Assembly: GCF_900090045.1 (NCBI RefSeq)
Contig: NC_041781.1
Location: forward strand, 1,529,501 to 1,593,500
DNA from: Plasmodium malariae
Taxonomy: Eukaryota; Apicomplexa; Aconoidasida; Haemosporida; Plasmodiidae
Direction of reading: 5' to 3'
DNA: 64,000 nucleotides
The position numbers were made by a program, and so were the translations under genes. A model generated the notes under the pieces. The model saw only the letters and a program-made list of their open reading frames with translations. It was not told the origin of the DNA and searched no databases. Each line of letters begins with the position of its first letter. Position 1 is the first letter of the stretch. Shown here piece by piece: positions 34,523 through 46,030 of this stretch.

Positions 34523-37444
34523 TTATTTAACACGTAAAGTGCTTAAGTAGGAGTAAAACAAATCGTTAAAGGTATCCACAATTTTTCCTATTTCTGTTAT
34601 TCTATCTCTAGACTTTAAAAATAAATATTTTTTTTTTTCTTCAATTAAAAAAGTATACGATTTGTTGTAACTGCTTGAAATAAAGTCTTCCAGATTGTTC
34701 AGTATGTTAGACCGGTTTCCTTTGTACGAGTAGTACTCGTTTATTTCGTCTTCGCTGAAAAGGCAGTTTGGAAAACATACGATCAAGTGTAACTATATTA
34801 TGTACACAGGACAGTAACTCAAGGATGCATTTTTTTTTTTTTTTTTTTTTAATATTTCGTCTGTTTTAGCACAGTAACATAATACTTCTAACAGTGTGTA
34901 CATATTTTGTGTGGACACTTGAAAAAAAAATGAACAAAATTCTATGCAACAATTCGAAAAATTGATACCTCAAAACGACAGACGGATGCTCGTTGTTCTT
35001 CACCTCTGTAAAAAAATTAACAATTGAGGAGCTGAAGCTTTCCTCTAGCTCTTCTAATTTTTTGAAATAATCCGAAATATGATCATTTATAACTTTAATA
35101 ATTTTTGAAATGTCAATTTTGAAATTTTCAATGAAGTTGTTAAGAGAAACTATGTTCATTAATTCTTCATTTATTAACTTATCACGAAAAAGAAAATTTT
35201 GTTCTATATTGTCTTCAATATATGTTTTTATTAATATGTATTTGTCCTCATCAATCAGAAGAGCATCTTTTTCTTTTTCCCTTTGCTTTTCATCTGAAAG
35301 AAATAATGACTTATCGGATGGTTCGTTTTTATCACTTTCATTGATCATCTCCTTATCCTCATAAATATTTAAATGAAAATTTTTTGAAATGTTTTGAAGC
35401 TTTTCTACAATTGTATCGTTTAATGTTTTGTTTTTATTTGACTCTGCCTTTTCTTTGTAGAACTCGGGGCATTTTTTGAGCTCCATGTTTTTTAAGCCTA
35501 TAGAAGAGGAGAGGGGAGGGGGAAATGCCAGTGAACACGTAGAAGGGATGGAATGAATGCAAATGTAAATGTAAATACAAATACAAATACAAATACAAAT
35601 ACAAATACAAATACAAATACAAATACAAATACAAATACAAATACAAATACAAATACAAATACAAATACAAATACAAATACAAATACAAATACAAATACAA
35701 ATACAAATACAAATACAAATACAAATACAAATACAAATGTGAATAGAGACGCATGCTGAACAAGGTATGCATGAAAAGGTAAAAGTAACTGCATATATAC
35801 GCATATACATGTGTGTTACAAATGCTGTATTTCCCCAAGAGGGCATATTTATACTCGTATATAACCTTGCTTGCAATTTAAAAAGCTTAGTAGGGAATGT
35901 ATGACCTTTTTTGCTCTCTTTCTTAATGTGTTGTACTCTTTAACGTTATTTAGCATATATGCTGAAATGAAATTTTCGACATCATCCTCGAAGATTTCGG
36001 AGCATTTCTTTCGTTCCTCGTTCAGTAGGAGTACTTGGTCTCTGTGTGGAGCAGAAAGCGGGGGGAAAGGAGCGCGATACACATTGTAGTGGATTGTGGA
36101 GAGGGTACATAAATAATGCGCTTATGCATAGATAGACACAGGTGCACATTGCACATTGTACACTACACGCATGCATCGAAAGGGTACGTACATAACTGTT
36201 GAGCTAATTTTGTGAAGATCCTCCAAAAAGATTTGTTTAATCTGAGGGTAGTAATATATTTTACTCAGAACAACTGGCTCCTTTGTATCCTCAAATAGGG
36301 ATTTGGCCAATATTGTAATATCATATAAAAATGCTTCAAGTATTTTTTTTTCATAAATTTCCTTATTATCTATAGCACTGTTTAAGGAACAGAATTCAAA
36401 TTCATTGTTCCTTGTCGCACACATCGTAGTAGTATTAACATGTGTTTGATCTTTTTTTTTTTTATAGCTAGCTAATATTTCATTGTTAAAATATTTAATA
36501 CTTTTTAATTTACACTTAACTTCATTTGTTACATTATTTATATTATTTACAATATCTACATTATCTACATTACATATAGGATTATCTTCTAAATTTAAGA
36601 ATTTTAATTCTTTTAAACATCTTAAATATATTATGTTTTCTATATCTTCAATATAATTTTTACTTAATATTAATATTTTTAATTTTTTATTGTTATTTAA
36701 ATTTTCTATTTTTTTTATTCTGTTATTATGTAAGTTAAGCTCTTCTAAGTTTTTTAAATTTTTTAAATTTTTTATTTCTTTTATTTTATTATTTGATACA
36801 CTCAATATTTTTAGGTTCACTAGCTCGTCTAGATTTTCGAGTTCTTCTATAAGATTGTTGTCCAAGTGCAGTTCTTCGAGACCTGCGCAGGGGGAAGCGT
36901 GGGCACACAAGTACGTTATGTACATGGTACACATTTGCACTTACACATTTGAAATTTGCACATTTGCACTTACACATTTGAAATTTGAACATTTGCACAT
37001 TTACACACCACATACATATATACACTTTAGCAAGTGCCTGTGCGTACACCTATGCGGCATTTTCACTCCCATATGCTAATATGTAATATTTCAAATCCAT
37101 TAAGGAAAATTAATATTTATCTGCTTACTCTTAAAAAGGTTCATGTTCTGTATTATTAATATTTTTCTATTTTCCAAGGATAAAATTTTGGTATGAATTA
37201 ATTTGTCGGTACTATCCTCTCCTTTGGCAGAATTATATTTATTTATTTCATTAATTAGAATACTTTCATTTATTATATTTGTGCGTATTCTTTTATAGTC
37301 CTCCTCAGGTATTATATCTTCAAATGTACTGTCGTTTACATCCTCCTTCTTCTCATTTTGTTGATCATACTCCTCGTTGTAGTTAATATCATCTGTGTAA
37401 TTCTGGCGTTCGTCTTTTTTATTGTTTTCTTTTTCCTCATTCAT
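34523..37444 (-). CDS. DRC3-like (LRRC48-like) leucine-rich repeat protein
   Basis: Five exons: 37444-37129, 36882-36192, 36041-35866, 35497-34969, 34754-34523, in phase throughout, giving 647 residues. After an acidic N-terminus come about five SDS22-type repeats (LEELHLDNNLIEELENLDEL; VNLKILSVSNNKIKEIKNL; NLEELNLHNNRIKKIENL; LKILILSKNYIEDIENIIYL; LKFLNLEDNPIC). The text IENIIYLRCLKELKFLNLED closely follows the DRC3 repeat with NIIYLRRFK. The long helical C-terminal half and the terminal block KSRDRITEIGKIVDTFNDLF also match DRC3's order. DRC3 is a subunit of the nexin-dynein regulatory complex of motile axonemes; in malaria parasites this would mean the male gamete flagellum. Intron 3 contains a hexanucleotide array. 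Confidence 0.86.
35560..35740. repeat. (ATACAA)n hexanucleotide array in an intron of the DRC3-like gene
   Basis: About 28-30 near-perfect copies of AAATAC (equivalently ATACAA), flanked by TGTAAA variants, inside the intron between 35865 and 35498. It makes three open frames with Asn/Thr, Phe/Val, Leu/Tyr or Ile/Cys alternations, all artefacts. Confidence 0.95.
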
Positions 37445-38243
37445 TTCTTCTTTATAAATCTGTTTAGCATTTTTGGAATGTTATTCTTCTTCGCTTTTTT
37501 TTTTTTTTTTTTTTTTTTTTCTTCTATTTATATAATTGTAATATGGGAATGTATTCAAAAAAGGCTTTTCACTATTCTTCAGACGTGTGTAATAATAGCG
37601 ATCAATATAAGAACATAATTTTTGCGCATTTCTGCTTTTCTTCAAATATAATACAATGCAGTTTAGTGTAGTGTACATAATTTTAATCATCGAAATGTCT
37701 TGATTTTTCAGAAAAAAAAAAAAAAAATACATATGTATACATATACGAACACATACGTACACATATACATACATGTGCTAGTATCATTTAAGACAATAAC
37801 GTTGAAAGAGAGGGGAAGAGATGGGAAGGGAAAAAAAAAAAAAAAAAAATAATAAAATAAAAAAGTTTTGCGAACGTACTAATAATTATCAAAAACTTAA
37901 AAAATACTCTATATATGTTCTAATAAATAAAAGGAATTAACATTTTATCCTTTCCTTTTTAAAAATTATAAAAAACTCATTTCCATTCTTCACAACAAGA
38001 ATAATATTATATTCCCCCAAAATAATTATGAAATACTATTTTTGTAGAGGGCTTTATATAATTCTTTAATCATAACAGTGATAGCGAAATAATGCGCTTT
38101 ACTTTTCCCCTTTGCTTTAGCGCATGCCCATTTATGATTTATTTATTTATTTTTTTTTTTTTTTAAATATAGATATAGAAAGGTTTAGAAAAAAATGAAA
38201 ATTTTCACTTAAGCGCTTTTTCTAATGAATCTTTGTTATTAGA

Positions 38244-38664
38244 TCAAATGGGGGTACATTTTTTTTTTTTTTTTTCAAAGCTATCAAAGTTGTGAGACCT
38301 GGAGATATTTCCCTCAAACCAATTATCGTGCAAAAAAGAAATAAATATATAGAACAAAATTGATAAATTAATGAATAAACAAATGAATAAACAAATGAAT
38401 AAACAAATGAATAAACAAATGAATAAACAAATGAATAAACAAATGAATAAACAAATGAATAAACAAATGAATGAAACAAATGAATGAAACAAATGAATGA
38501 AACAAATGAATGAAACAAATGAATGAAACAAAATAAAGCAAAATATTGGGTCTATAGGGGGAGGAGCGTAATAAGTTCATATCCTCAATGAAAGATGTAT
38601 CTTTTGCAGTGTTCATATATTTCGAACTGCCAACTTTTGAACAAACTATTTTATTATTTGTCAT
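38244..38664 (-). CDS. Candidate two-exon small protein (67 residues)
   Basis: An ATG at 38664 opens 45 residues of normal composition (begins MTNNKIVCSKVGSSKYMNTA, ends SSPYRPNILLYF) up to a weak donor (TTT|GTTTCA). After a repeat-filled stretch, TTTGAG|GG at 38312 could begin a second exon (GNISRSHNFDSFE, then Lys run, CTPI, TGA) in phase 0. The intron would contain the ATGAATAAACAA array. Both splice sites are weak. Family not recognised. Confidence 0.25.
38366..38530. repeat. 12-bp to 13-bp ATGAATAAACAA / ATGAATGAAACAA array
   Basis: About eight copies of ATGAATAAACAA are followed by about five copies of ATGAATGAAACAA. The period changes from 12 to 13 in the middle of the array, which breaks every reading frame. 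Confidence 0.92.
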
Positions 38665-38982
38665 ACACTTAAGTATAATAGTTAAAAAAAAATACATAAA
38701 TATGGACATTTACGTTTTTGGATATTTTTCCCCAATTTTTGACATCACATCGTATATATATAACGTATATGTACAAGAATAATTGAACTTTCTAATAAGA
38801 CAAAAATGGAAATACCAAAGACACTCAGCGCAATTTTCACACGTTTGCCGCTTACATGTTGACACATTCCACTTTTATAATATGGGCGAAGAGCGAAAAC
38901 GTTTTTTCCTCTTTTTAAACGCTACACATATGTGGATATATATGTATACATACATATAAATATATATATACATAGATATATT

Positions 38983-39023
<41 letters not shown>

Positions 39024-39464
39024 CTCCAAGGGATAACTTCCATATTATTTTGTTTGCCTTTTCTTTGTTTTCCTGTATGTGCCTACTGTGGTTGGGCTTT
39101 AAAAGCAGAACGAAGACTTGCTAAATGTGCAGTTCATTCAAACTTTTTTTTTTTTTTGTGAGTATTATCCCCACATGCAGTATATATAAATACCCATGCG
39201 TAAATAAAAAAAAAAATTAAATGAAATTAAATGAAATTAAATGAAATTAAATAAAATTAAATAAAATTGTATGAAATGAAATGAAATAAAATAAAACTGA
39301 CTGAAATGAAATGGGAAAAAAAAAAAAAAGAGGCAGATTTATTCTATGTCAAGTTAAATAAAATATGTTGTAACGTTATATTTAAAGGTTCATGTAGGAT
39401 TAATTTTTACATTTCCCTTTTTTCATACTTTTATTTTTCACTAATATTCTACTCATGAAAGGAA

Positions 39465-39500
<36 letters not shown>

Positions 39501-39920
39501 ATACACCCCTTTTCCGCGTAATGATAGCTCCCATTTGAAAGAAAAAAAGAATTTTATTACTCAACAAACGGTAAAAACATGAGCAATAGACCGTATAAAT
39601 ACACTTGAACGCAGTACAGCAATGCAAAAAAAAAAAAAAAAGAAAAAAAGACAGACAAACAGAGAGACAGAGACAGAACGCGAAAGCGTATTATATTTTT
39701 TGAAAACATTAAATTTTACAGCACCTTCAATAAGTGTTGAATAAATAATAAGGCAAAAATTCCATCTTGTCATTTTCCTCTTAACCCAGGTCTTAAAAAA
39801 AATGAGAAGTGTAGATGAGCACTTTGGCGTACCTGCATATCTGTACGTGTAAATATGCAAACGTGAATAAGCATATGTACGCATCCACACGCGCTTCTTT
39901 CGTTTTCTTCCCCCCCCCCA

Positions 39921-42900
39921 ATGAAACTGTTTTGCACCATTTCCCTTTTTCTGATGCTGTTGCTGCTTTTATTTACCCCTAACTTGTGCTGCGCATGCTT
40001 TTTCAAACGCATTCAAAGCACGAACGAAATGGCCAAGGAATACGCACTAACCTTAATTAGTTTAACTGAACAAAGGGAAACTATTAGGGCAAGCAAAAAA
40101 GACAAGGATAAATTAAAACAAGTTGAAGAAGACATTAAAGAGACGAAGAAAAAGCTAAACGATATGTATTTTGCTATTAAACATGTATATTCGTCTGTTA
40201 ATTTAAAATTTGCAAAAGAATTGTATTTATTTGAAAATGAAATTCATGTAAACATTTTTGAAGAAAAAGAATTAGGCAATGTAAAAACCATAATGGAACT
40301 AAAAAAGTATTTGGAGAAGATGACAAGATATTACAAAAAAACGTTTATGAAAAATAAGTTAGTTGAGAGTTGCACATATATTAACAACAAGAATATTTTA
40401 CGTAAACAAATTGAAATATTAAAATATACATACAAATTAGTTTTAATAAAATTGTACTACAGGGATTATGTAAAATTTTTCAAAAAATTAATAATAAATA
40501 CAGAGAAAGACCTTTTTTATTTTTACATCCCTTTTAATGCTCTCCTTAATTTTAAAGAGGATGTCTACTATATGACTTATGAAAATTATGGAGCTAATAT
40601 AACAACAAAAAAAGAGTTATACAATGAAAAGGATGCACCAGATGGGAAAAATGGGTATGAAAAAACTCAAGCACAAGTTGAAGAAGGTAATAACATTAAG
40701 AATACTCCCAATTGTGAGCATTATTCAGATTTGGTAGGTGCCAAATGTAGTCATGCTTTTTCCAAGAACATGATAACATTTATGAACAACATAGACGTTT
40801 CTTTAGAAAAGAATATAGACCATTCTATCAAGGAGTTACGAAAAAAAATGATACAAATAGCGGAAAAGCAAAATGGAGTAAATTCTTGCAGGGATGTAAT
40901 TAAAGAGTTAAAATATAAAAGTTATGACAAGATTTCCTTTGACCAAGGAAAGTCATTTGAAGAATTTATGAAAAATGATACGGAAAAAAAAGTACATACA
41001 TTTATAGAAGATGAAAAAAAAAAGAAAAAAAAAGACTTTTATGAAAATAAAAATATTTTTGAGCATTTTATTTTTTTTCATATAGAAAAAATATTAAATG
41101 TTAAAAGGAAATTAGAAGATAAATTGAAAGAGTTTCTAACCACATTTAATACATTTCAAAATGACAATTCCCATTCGATTATTTTACAAATTGGGAATGA
41201 AATGAAGCATATATTTATCTTACTAAGTGAGTACATAAATTTGTACTCATTCATTTACTCCAACATGAACAGCTACTATGCAACAGTGAGGGAATTATTT
41301 TCTTTAAACTATTTTAAAGAAATGTCAAAAGAAAATAAGGAGTATATAGCTGAAAATATTGTACAAAAAATCGGACGATTAAATATGTCCCTTTTAACTT
41401 TTAAGAATGAGAAAAATAATTATGAACAGTTCATAAAAAATGTAAAAAAAAAAAAAAAAGACACAGAAATTATGCACAATTCAGAAAAAAGGAAACTTAG
41501 TCGAAATAATGAAGAGCAATCAAAAGAAAACAGAACGAGCAAAAGTTCTCACATAAGTAGCGGGAAAAAAAATGTTTCGAAAAACTGTGATGAAAAGGAC
41601 TATCCATGGTTTACCCAACATATTGAAGAGGAAACTTATTTCTCAGAAGAAGAGAGAAAAAAAAAGAAAGAACTTTATGACACTTTAATAAACAAAGAAA
41701 ATAAATATCTACATAATTTAAAAAATATAATGAAACTACTGAATAATTATAAGAAACAAAAAAATAAAAAAATTACGGTAAATAATATTTCGTATATAGA
41801 TAAAGTAGAAAGAGAACCAATCATTTTTGCTTCAAAATATAGACAATATCAAATTGTGCAATTTTACAAAACTACCTTGCTGTTCATAAAAATTGCAATT
41901 ATAAAAAGATTGTTACTTCGTATAAAAAGGAAAATACAATTTTTAAGAAAATTTTCCGCATCAGCATTTTTGTTTAATAAACATTTTTTATACAATATTT
42001 ACAACAATTCTTATGAAGCTCTTGTGAATAATTATAAAAAAAGCATAAATACAAACTTTTGCTTTGACTTAATTTTAGAAAACCTGGATGGTCAAATGAA
42101 ACATATGGACTTTTCGAATGTACTTATAAAATATATGATCTACATTTTTAGCCTAAACCCAAAATTCATGAGCACCCATCTTAGTAATGATAATGAACAA
42201 ATACTAAATGAGTTGTACAAAAATATTAGTAGTCTGAATAATTTAAACGACACAAAAATTTTCTTACAAAAAAATCATGTATCATATAAGGTGAGCATGG
42301 GTTTTCTACCTGAGGGTAAAATGCATGACTCGTTCAGAATTGTCTACTCCTATTTGTACAATATATTTAGTAATGATGACATTTCAGGATATATTTTAAA
42401 AAACTTCGAATACTGGAAAAGTTACCATGGAGGTAGTAATAATGACAACTATGTATCACACATAAAAGATGAGGATATTTACTCAAGGAAAAAAATGAAA
42501 CAATTCCTTTTCAAAGATGTAAACAATATGGAGAGCGAATTTAATGCTATAAACGAGGAAACAACTATATCATCAAATAATTTTTGTTCTTATTTAGAAT
42601 TTCCTTTAAACTTAATTAACAATACATTTCTTATGAATTCGTTAAGTGAGTCTTACAAGTACATTTTATATAAAACTCAGCAAAGTCAAATTTTAAAAAT
42701 ATATTATCACGGTAAGTATAAGCACTTAACAGTTTTTGAAAAGCTTCTCCTCCAAGTTGTTAGCAATTATGCCATGGCCCCGTACAACAATCTAAAAATT
42801 AAAATGATGAATGCTTTTTGTTTAAAAAAGGGCAGTGGGGCATATGCAAAGAGTAACGGAACTATACCAATCGTAGGTAATAGGACAATTGCCGACTGGG

Positions 42901-45278
42901 GATCATTTTCCGACAGTGAAACTGCCTCAAGTGAAGATATGGTAAAACATAAAACTGGAACTATTCAAAACGAAAATTATGTACATAATAGCGTGATAAC
43001 AATTTCTTGCTCCGAAATAAAGTCATACCCTACTGGTGGGGTTTCTACCTTACCAAGTGCAGCACTAAAATATGACTACAGTTCAGACAGGATTACTATA
43101 AATAATAATCTACATTATAAAGTGTCGGAAATCAATTCCGTAAGTAAGGAGTCATATATGGGGAAAAAATTTAACAACGATACACGTTCGTATGAGTCCT
43201 TTATGTGCGATTTGTCGGAGGGGAATAAAAAAAAAAAAAAAAATAATATTTTCCATTTTAACATAAAAGTATGTTCAAAATGTGCAATTAATATACTCCC
43301 ACTTGAGTTAAGTGAAAAAACTGATACAACAGTTAATCTCGAATTATACCAATTTTTTGTCAATGGAGAAAGAGGAAATTCATTGGAGGATGTTAACAAA
43401 ATGGACTTAATAAAAGAAGAAAAAGTGTGCAATGACATGCACTGTTCATATTTTAAAAATGACCCATTTGTTGTACATGGTAATGATAAAAGAATGCTAA
43501 TTGATGCATGGCAATGCAAGGAAATAGCTAGCCAAAAGGAAATTTTCCAAGAAAAAGAGTCCTTTGAACATTACTATTTAGTTTTAAATTTGTTGTACGA
43601 ATATAACTTGAATAAAAGAGAAAATCTTTCAAATATTAAAAACATAGAAGAGGAAATCTCTAGTTTGTATGTGAAGGTAAAGTTGTATGAAGAGAATATT
43701 TCGTATGTGATTAGTCAAAAAAATAAGGAAAAAAAGAAATATCCATTTTTTAGAGTACAAGAAGGGGAAAATGACATGAACAGGCAATATAAAAAAGACG
43801 TTTCAATCATGGTCAATGAAAAATATAAATTCTTGCTGGATATTTATAAAAACATTTTGCAGTTGTATACAAAGAGCGAAAATGATCTCATGAGTTTAAA
43901 AAGGGCAAATGAAAAAAAACAAGTGATAATGAAACTTGTTGAATTAAATAAATATGCTTTGTTCATGCAAAACAAAACAGAAGATTTATGGAAATACATT
44001 TTTTACCATCAGGAATTATTAAAATATATACAAAAGCAACATAACTGTTGTGATGCGTACATGAAAGAGATGAAGGTCCATTTTGAATATTTACCTAGGT
44101 TTTATTTTTCTGACAGTGTGCAGGAAAATAAAAAAATATTGGAGTACCTATATATAAGTGTGTGTAATTTGTACAATGATATTATAAGGTGCGAAAAAAA
44201 CACAAAAATTATTATGGACAGCTTTAAAAGTGTTAAGGATAAATTGCACTTAATTTACAGTGTTAATGCAAATTCGTATAAAAAATACAGGAGAGCGTAT
44301 CTTACAAAAAATTATTTCTATATGGATGAAGAAGACAAAAATATTTATTTTTTCACTGATAAATATGAAAATATAAAAAGTTTTAAAACTTATGAAAAAC
44401 TTATACATGATATACAGGACGATTTAATAGTTATCAGAACAATAAAGGAAAAAATCAAAAGCAGACAAACAATGCTTGAAAAAATGGAAGAGCAAATTGA
44501 AATTTTGACGAGTATTTTCTCAGAAATAAAACAAAAATCAGTACAAGACAACAATATCATACCTAATATTCATATTTTACACTTTAGTTCATCTTATGAA
44601 AATATGCAGAATTATGAATGCGTTCAGGATTTTGAAAAAAATTTAAACAACAAAAATGTTATTTATACCAATATATTGAGCGATATCAGATACTCTTTTG
44701 AGCATAATACAAACATTTCTGAACATAACAGTGCGTCCTTTTTTTATAATTATGTAAAATGTGATCATGAAAAGTGTAAAGATGCAATGAAATTTGTAGA
44801 TGAAGTGCTAAAATTTTATGAAAGGAAAAATCGTCTTAACTCAGAGGAAATAAAAAGCTCGAAAAATAGTTCTCACATAATAATTCCTTATGAAAAAAAA
44901 AAAAAAAAAAAAAAAGATGACCTTTTTTTCGATATGCATAGCTCAACTGTTATAGACATCAGTCAAGACAAATGTAATCATATATCATGTCCACAAAATT
45001 CTTTTTGTTTTATTAAGGATTATAAAGAAAAATGTTATTGTTTTCTTAACTATACTATGATTGGTGATAATTGTTATTTAAACGAACAAAATTCATGTGC
45101 CGTAAATAATGGAGGGTGTGATATAAAGGCAAAATGTCAATTAACAAACACCAACATAAATTGTGTTTGTCCCACAGGAACAAAATCAATGCATGATGGA
45201 GTTTTATGCAATTTTTCTCTTTATAAACTAATTTCAAATATCATTATTCTTTTTATATTAATATATACTGCTTCATAA
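39921..45278 (+). CDS. MSP1P: Merozoite surface protein 1 paralog (MSP1P)
   Basis: A single exon of 1785 residues. It has a signal peptide (MKLFCTISLFLMLLLLLF), a very long helical Lys/Glu/Asn-rich ectodomain, and at the C-terminus two EGF-like modules with six Cys each: the first from C-NHIS-C to GDN-C, the second from SC-AVNNGG-C to GVL-C. A hydrophobic tail (LISNIIILFILIYTA) after Asn/Phe/Ser residues fits GPI anchoring. The size and layout match the MSP1 paralog known in P. vivax and relatives, which lies directly beside MSP1; in P. vivax its C-terminal part binds reticulocytes. Four poly-Lys tracts of six or seven residues are encoded by long uninterrupted A runs (for example 44898-44915). 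No internal repeat block like that of MSP1 is present. Confidence 0.93.
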   Translation: MKLFCTISLFLMLLLLLFTPNLCCACFFKRIQSTNEMAKEYALTLISLTEQRETIRASKKDKDKLKQVEEDIKETKKKLNDMYFAIKHVYSSVNLKFAKELYLFENEIHVNIFEEKELGNVKTIMELKKYLEKMTRYYKKTFMKNKLVESCTYINNKNILRKQIEILKYTYKLVLIKLYYRDYVKFFKKLIINTEKDLFYFYIPFNALLNFKEDVYYMTYENYGANITTKKELYNEKDAPDGKNGYEKTQAQVEEGNNIKNTPNCEHYSDLVGAKCSHAFSKNMITFMNNIDVSLEKNIDHSIKELRKKMIQIAEKQNGVNSCRDVIKELKYKSYDKISFDQGKSFEEFMKNDTEKKVHTFIEDEKKKKKKDFYENKNIFEHFIFFHIEKILNVKRKLEDKLKEFLTTFNTFQNDNSHSIILQIGNEMKHIFILLSEYINLYSFIYSNMNSYYATVRELFSLNYFKEMSKENKEYIAENIVQKIGRLNMSLLTFKNEKNNYEQFIKNVKKKKKDTEIMHNSEKRKLSRNNEEQSKENRTSKSSHISSGKKNVSKNCDEKDYPWFTQHIEEETYFSEEERKKKKELYDTLINKENKYLHNLKNIMKLLNNYKKQKNKKITVNNISYIDKVEREPIIFASKYRQYQIVQFYKTTLLFIKIAIIKRLLLRIKRKIQFLRKFSASAFLFNKHFLYNIYNNSYEALVNNYKKSINTNFCFDLILENLDGQMKHMDFSNVLIKYMIYIFSLNPKFMSTHLSNDNEQILNELYKNISSLNNLNDTKIFLQKNHVSYKVSMGFLPEGKMHDSFRIVYSYLYNIFSNDDISGYILKNFEYWKSYHGGSNNDNYVSHIKDEDIYSRKKMKQFLFKDVNNMESEFNAINEETTISSNNFCSYLEFPLNLINNTFLMNSLSESYKYILYKTQQSQILKIYYHGKYKHLTVFEKLLLQVVSNYAMAPYNNLKIKMMNAFCLKKGSGAYAKSNGTIPIVGNRTIADWGSFSDSETASSEDMVKHKTGTIQNENYVHNSVITISCSEIKSYPTGGVSTLPSAALKYDYSSDRITINNNLHYKVSEINSVSKESYMGKKFNNDTRSYESFMCDLSEGNKKKKKNNIFHFNIKVCSKCAINILPLELSEKTDTTVNLELYQFFVNGERGNSLEDVNKMDLIKEEKVCNDMHCSYFKNDPFVVHGNDKRMLIDAWQCKEIASQKEIFQEKESFEHYYLVLNLLYEYNLNKRENLSNIKNIEEEISSLYVKVKLYEENISYVISQKNKEKKKYPFFRVQEGENDMNRQYKKDVSIMVNEKYKFLLDIYKNILQLYTKSENDLMSLKRANEKKQVIMKLVELNKYALFMQNKTEDLWKYIFYHQELLKYIQKQHNCCDAYMKEMKVHFEYLPRFYFSDSVQENKKILEYLYISVCNLYNDIIRCEKNTKIIMDSFKSVKDKLHLIYSVNANSYKKYRRAYLTKNYFYMDEEDKNIYFFTDKYENIKSFKTYEKLIHDIQDDLIVIRTIKEKIKSRQTMLEKMEEQIEILTSIFSEIKQKSVQDNNIIPNIHILHFSSSYENMQNYECVQDFEKNLNNKNVIYTNILSDIRYSFEHNTNISEHNSASFFYNYVKCDHEKCKDAMKFVDEVLKFYERKNRLNSEEIKSSKNSSHIIIPYEKKKKKKKDDLFFDMHSSTVIDISQDKCNHISCPQNSFCFIKDYKEKCYCFLNYTMIGDNCYLNEQNSCAVNNGGCDIKAKCQLTNTNINCVCPTGTKSMHDGVLCNFSLYKLISNIIILFILIYTAS

Positions 45279-45401
45279 TCATTGACTATAAACCTTTTAA
45301 ATGAGCTCTTATTTTACACGTTGAGTAAAAATTAAGGAGCATCAAAAAATTTCTTTTTTTTTTTTTTTTTGCACGACCTGAGCACACACGATGTGGGTAT
45401 T

Positions 45402-45443
<42 letters not shown>

Positions 45444-45809
45444 CATTCATGTGGTATGTATACACCCGTCTATTTTTAATCATGCATAACACGTTCACTA
45501 TTATTTGTGCTTAAATATAAACATGTTAGCGCGAGTAATATTTATTTTCTCTTTATGTACTTTATCCCCTTTTTTGAATGCGCGTAACGCAGCTTCTTTG
45601 CACATTTTGTGGCCCATTCTTTTGTTATTCAGTTACTTTGCAATTGCTATTTTGCCATTTTGTCATTTTTTAAATTAACTGTTTGCTTTAGTTTTTTAGT
45701 CTTGTTTTTTTTTTTTTTTTTTTTTTTGCGTGTGTGTGTGTTGCAAATTTTACATTTGACATTTTTACGTGAACAAGCAATAACAATAATGAGAATTTTT
45801 TTTGTTTTA

Positions 45810-46030
45810 TTTTGTTTTACATTATATTGTTCAATTTTGCTCTATTTTGCATTATATTGTTCTATTTCGCTTTATTTTGCATTATATTGTTCTATTTCGC
45901 TTTATTTTGCATTATATTGTTCTATTTTGCTTTATTTTGCATTATATTGTTCTATTTCGCTTTATTTTGCATTATATTGTTCTATTTTGCTTTATTTTGC
46001 ATTATATTGTTCTATTTTGCTTTATTTTAT
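45810..46030. repeat. 30-bp tandem repeat between MSP1P and MSP1
   Basis: About seven copies of a 30-base unit (TTGTTCTATTTCGC then TTTATTTTGCATTATA). Copies differ mainly at one position (TTTCGC versus TTTTGC). Its length is a multiple of three, so all forward frames stay open. Confidence 0.92.

Larger units (their letters stand above)
37445..39920. other. Divergent intergenic region upstream of MSP1P
   Basis: Lies between the start of the DRC3-like gene (leftward) and MSP1P (rightward). It contains T and A homopolymers, a 12-base ATGAATAAACAA array passing into a 13-base ATGAATGAAACAA array (38366-38530), (TA)n (38985-39022, 39470-39500), and an AAATGAAATTAAAT-like stretch (39205-39310). 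A possible tiny spliced gene (38244-38664, -) is listed separately. Confidence 0.6.

Noticed and set aside
35434..35876. Frames of alternating Ile-Cys or Leu-Tyr upstream of DRC3-like exon 4
   Set aside because: Translations of the intronic hexamer array; the real exon begins at 35497 after CTATAG.
38366..38530. CRISPR-like regular array
   Set aside because: Direct tandem repeat with no spacers, in a eukaryotic genome.
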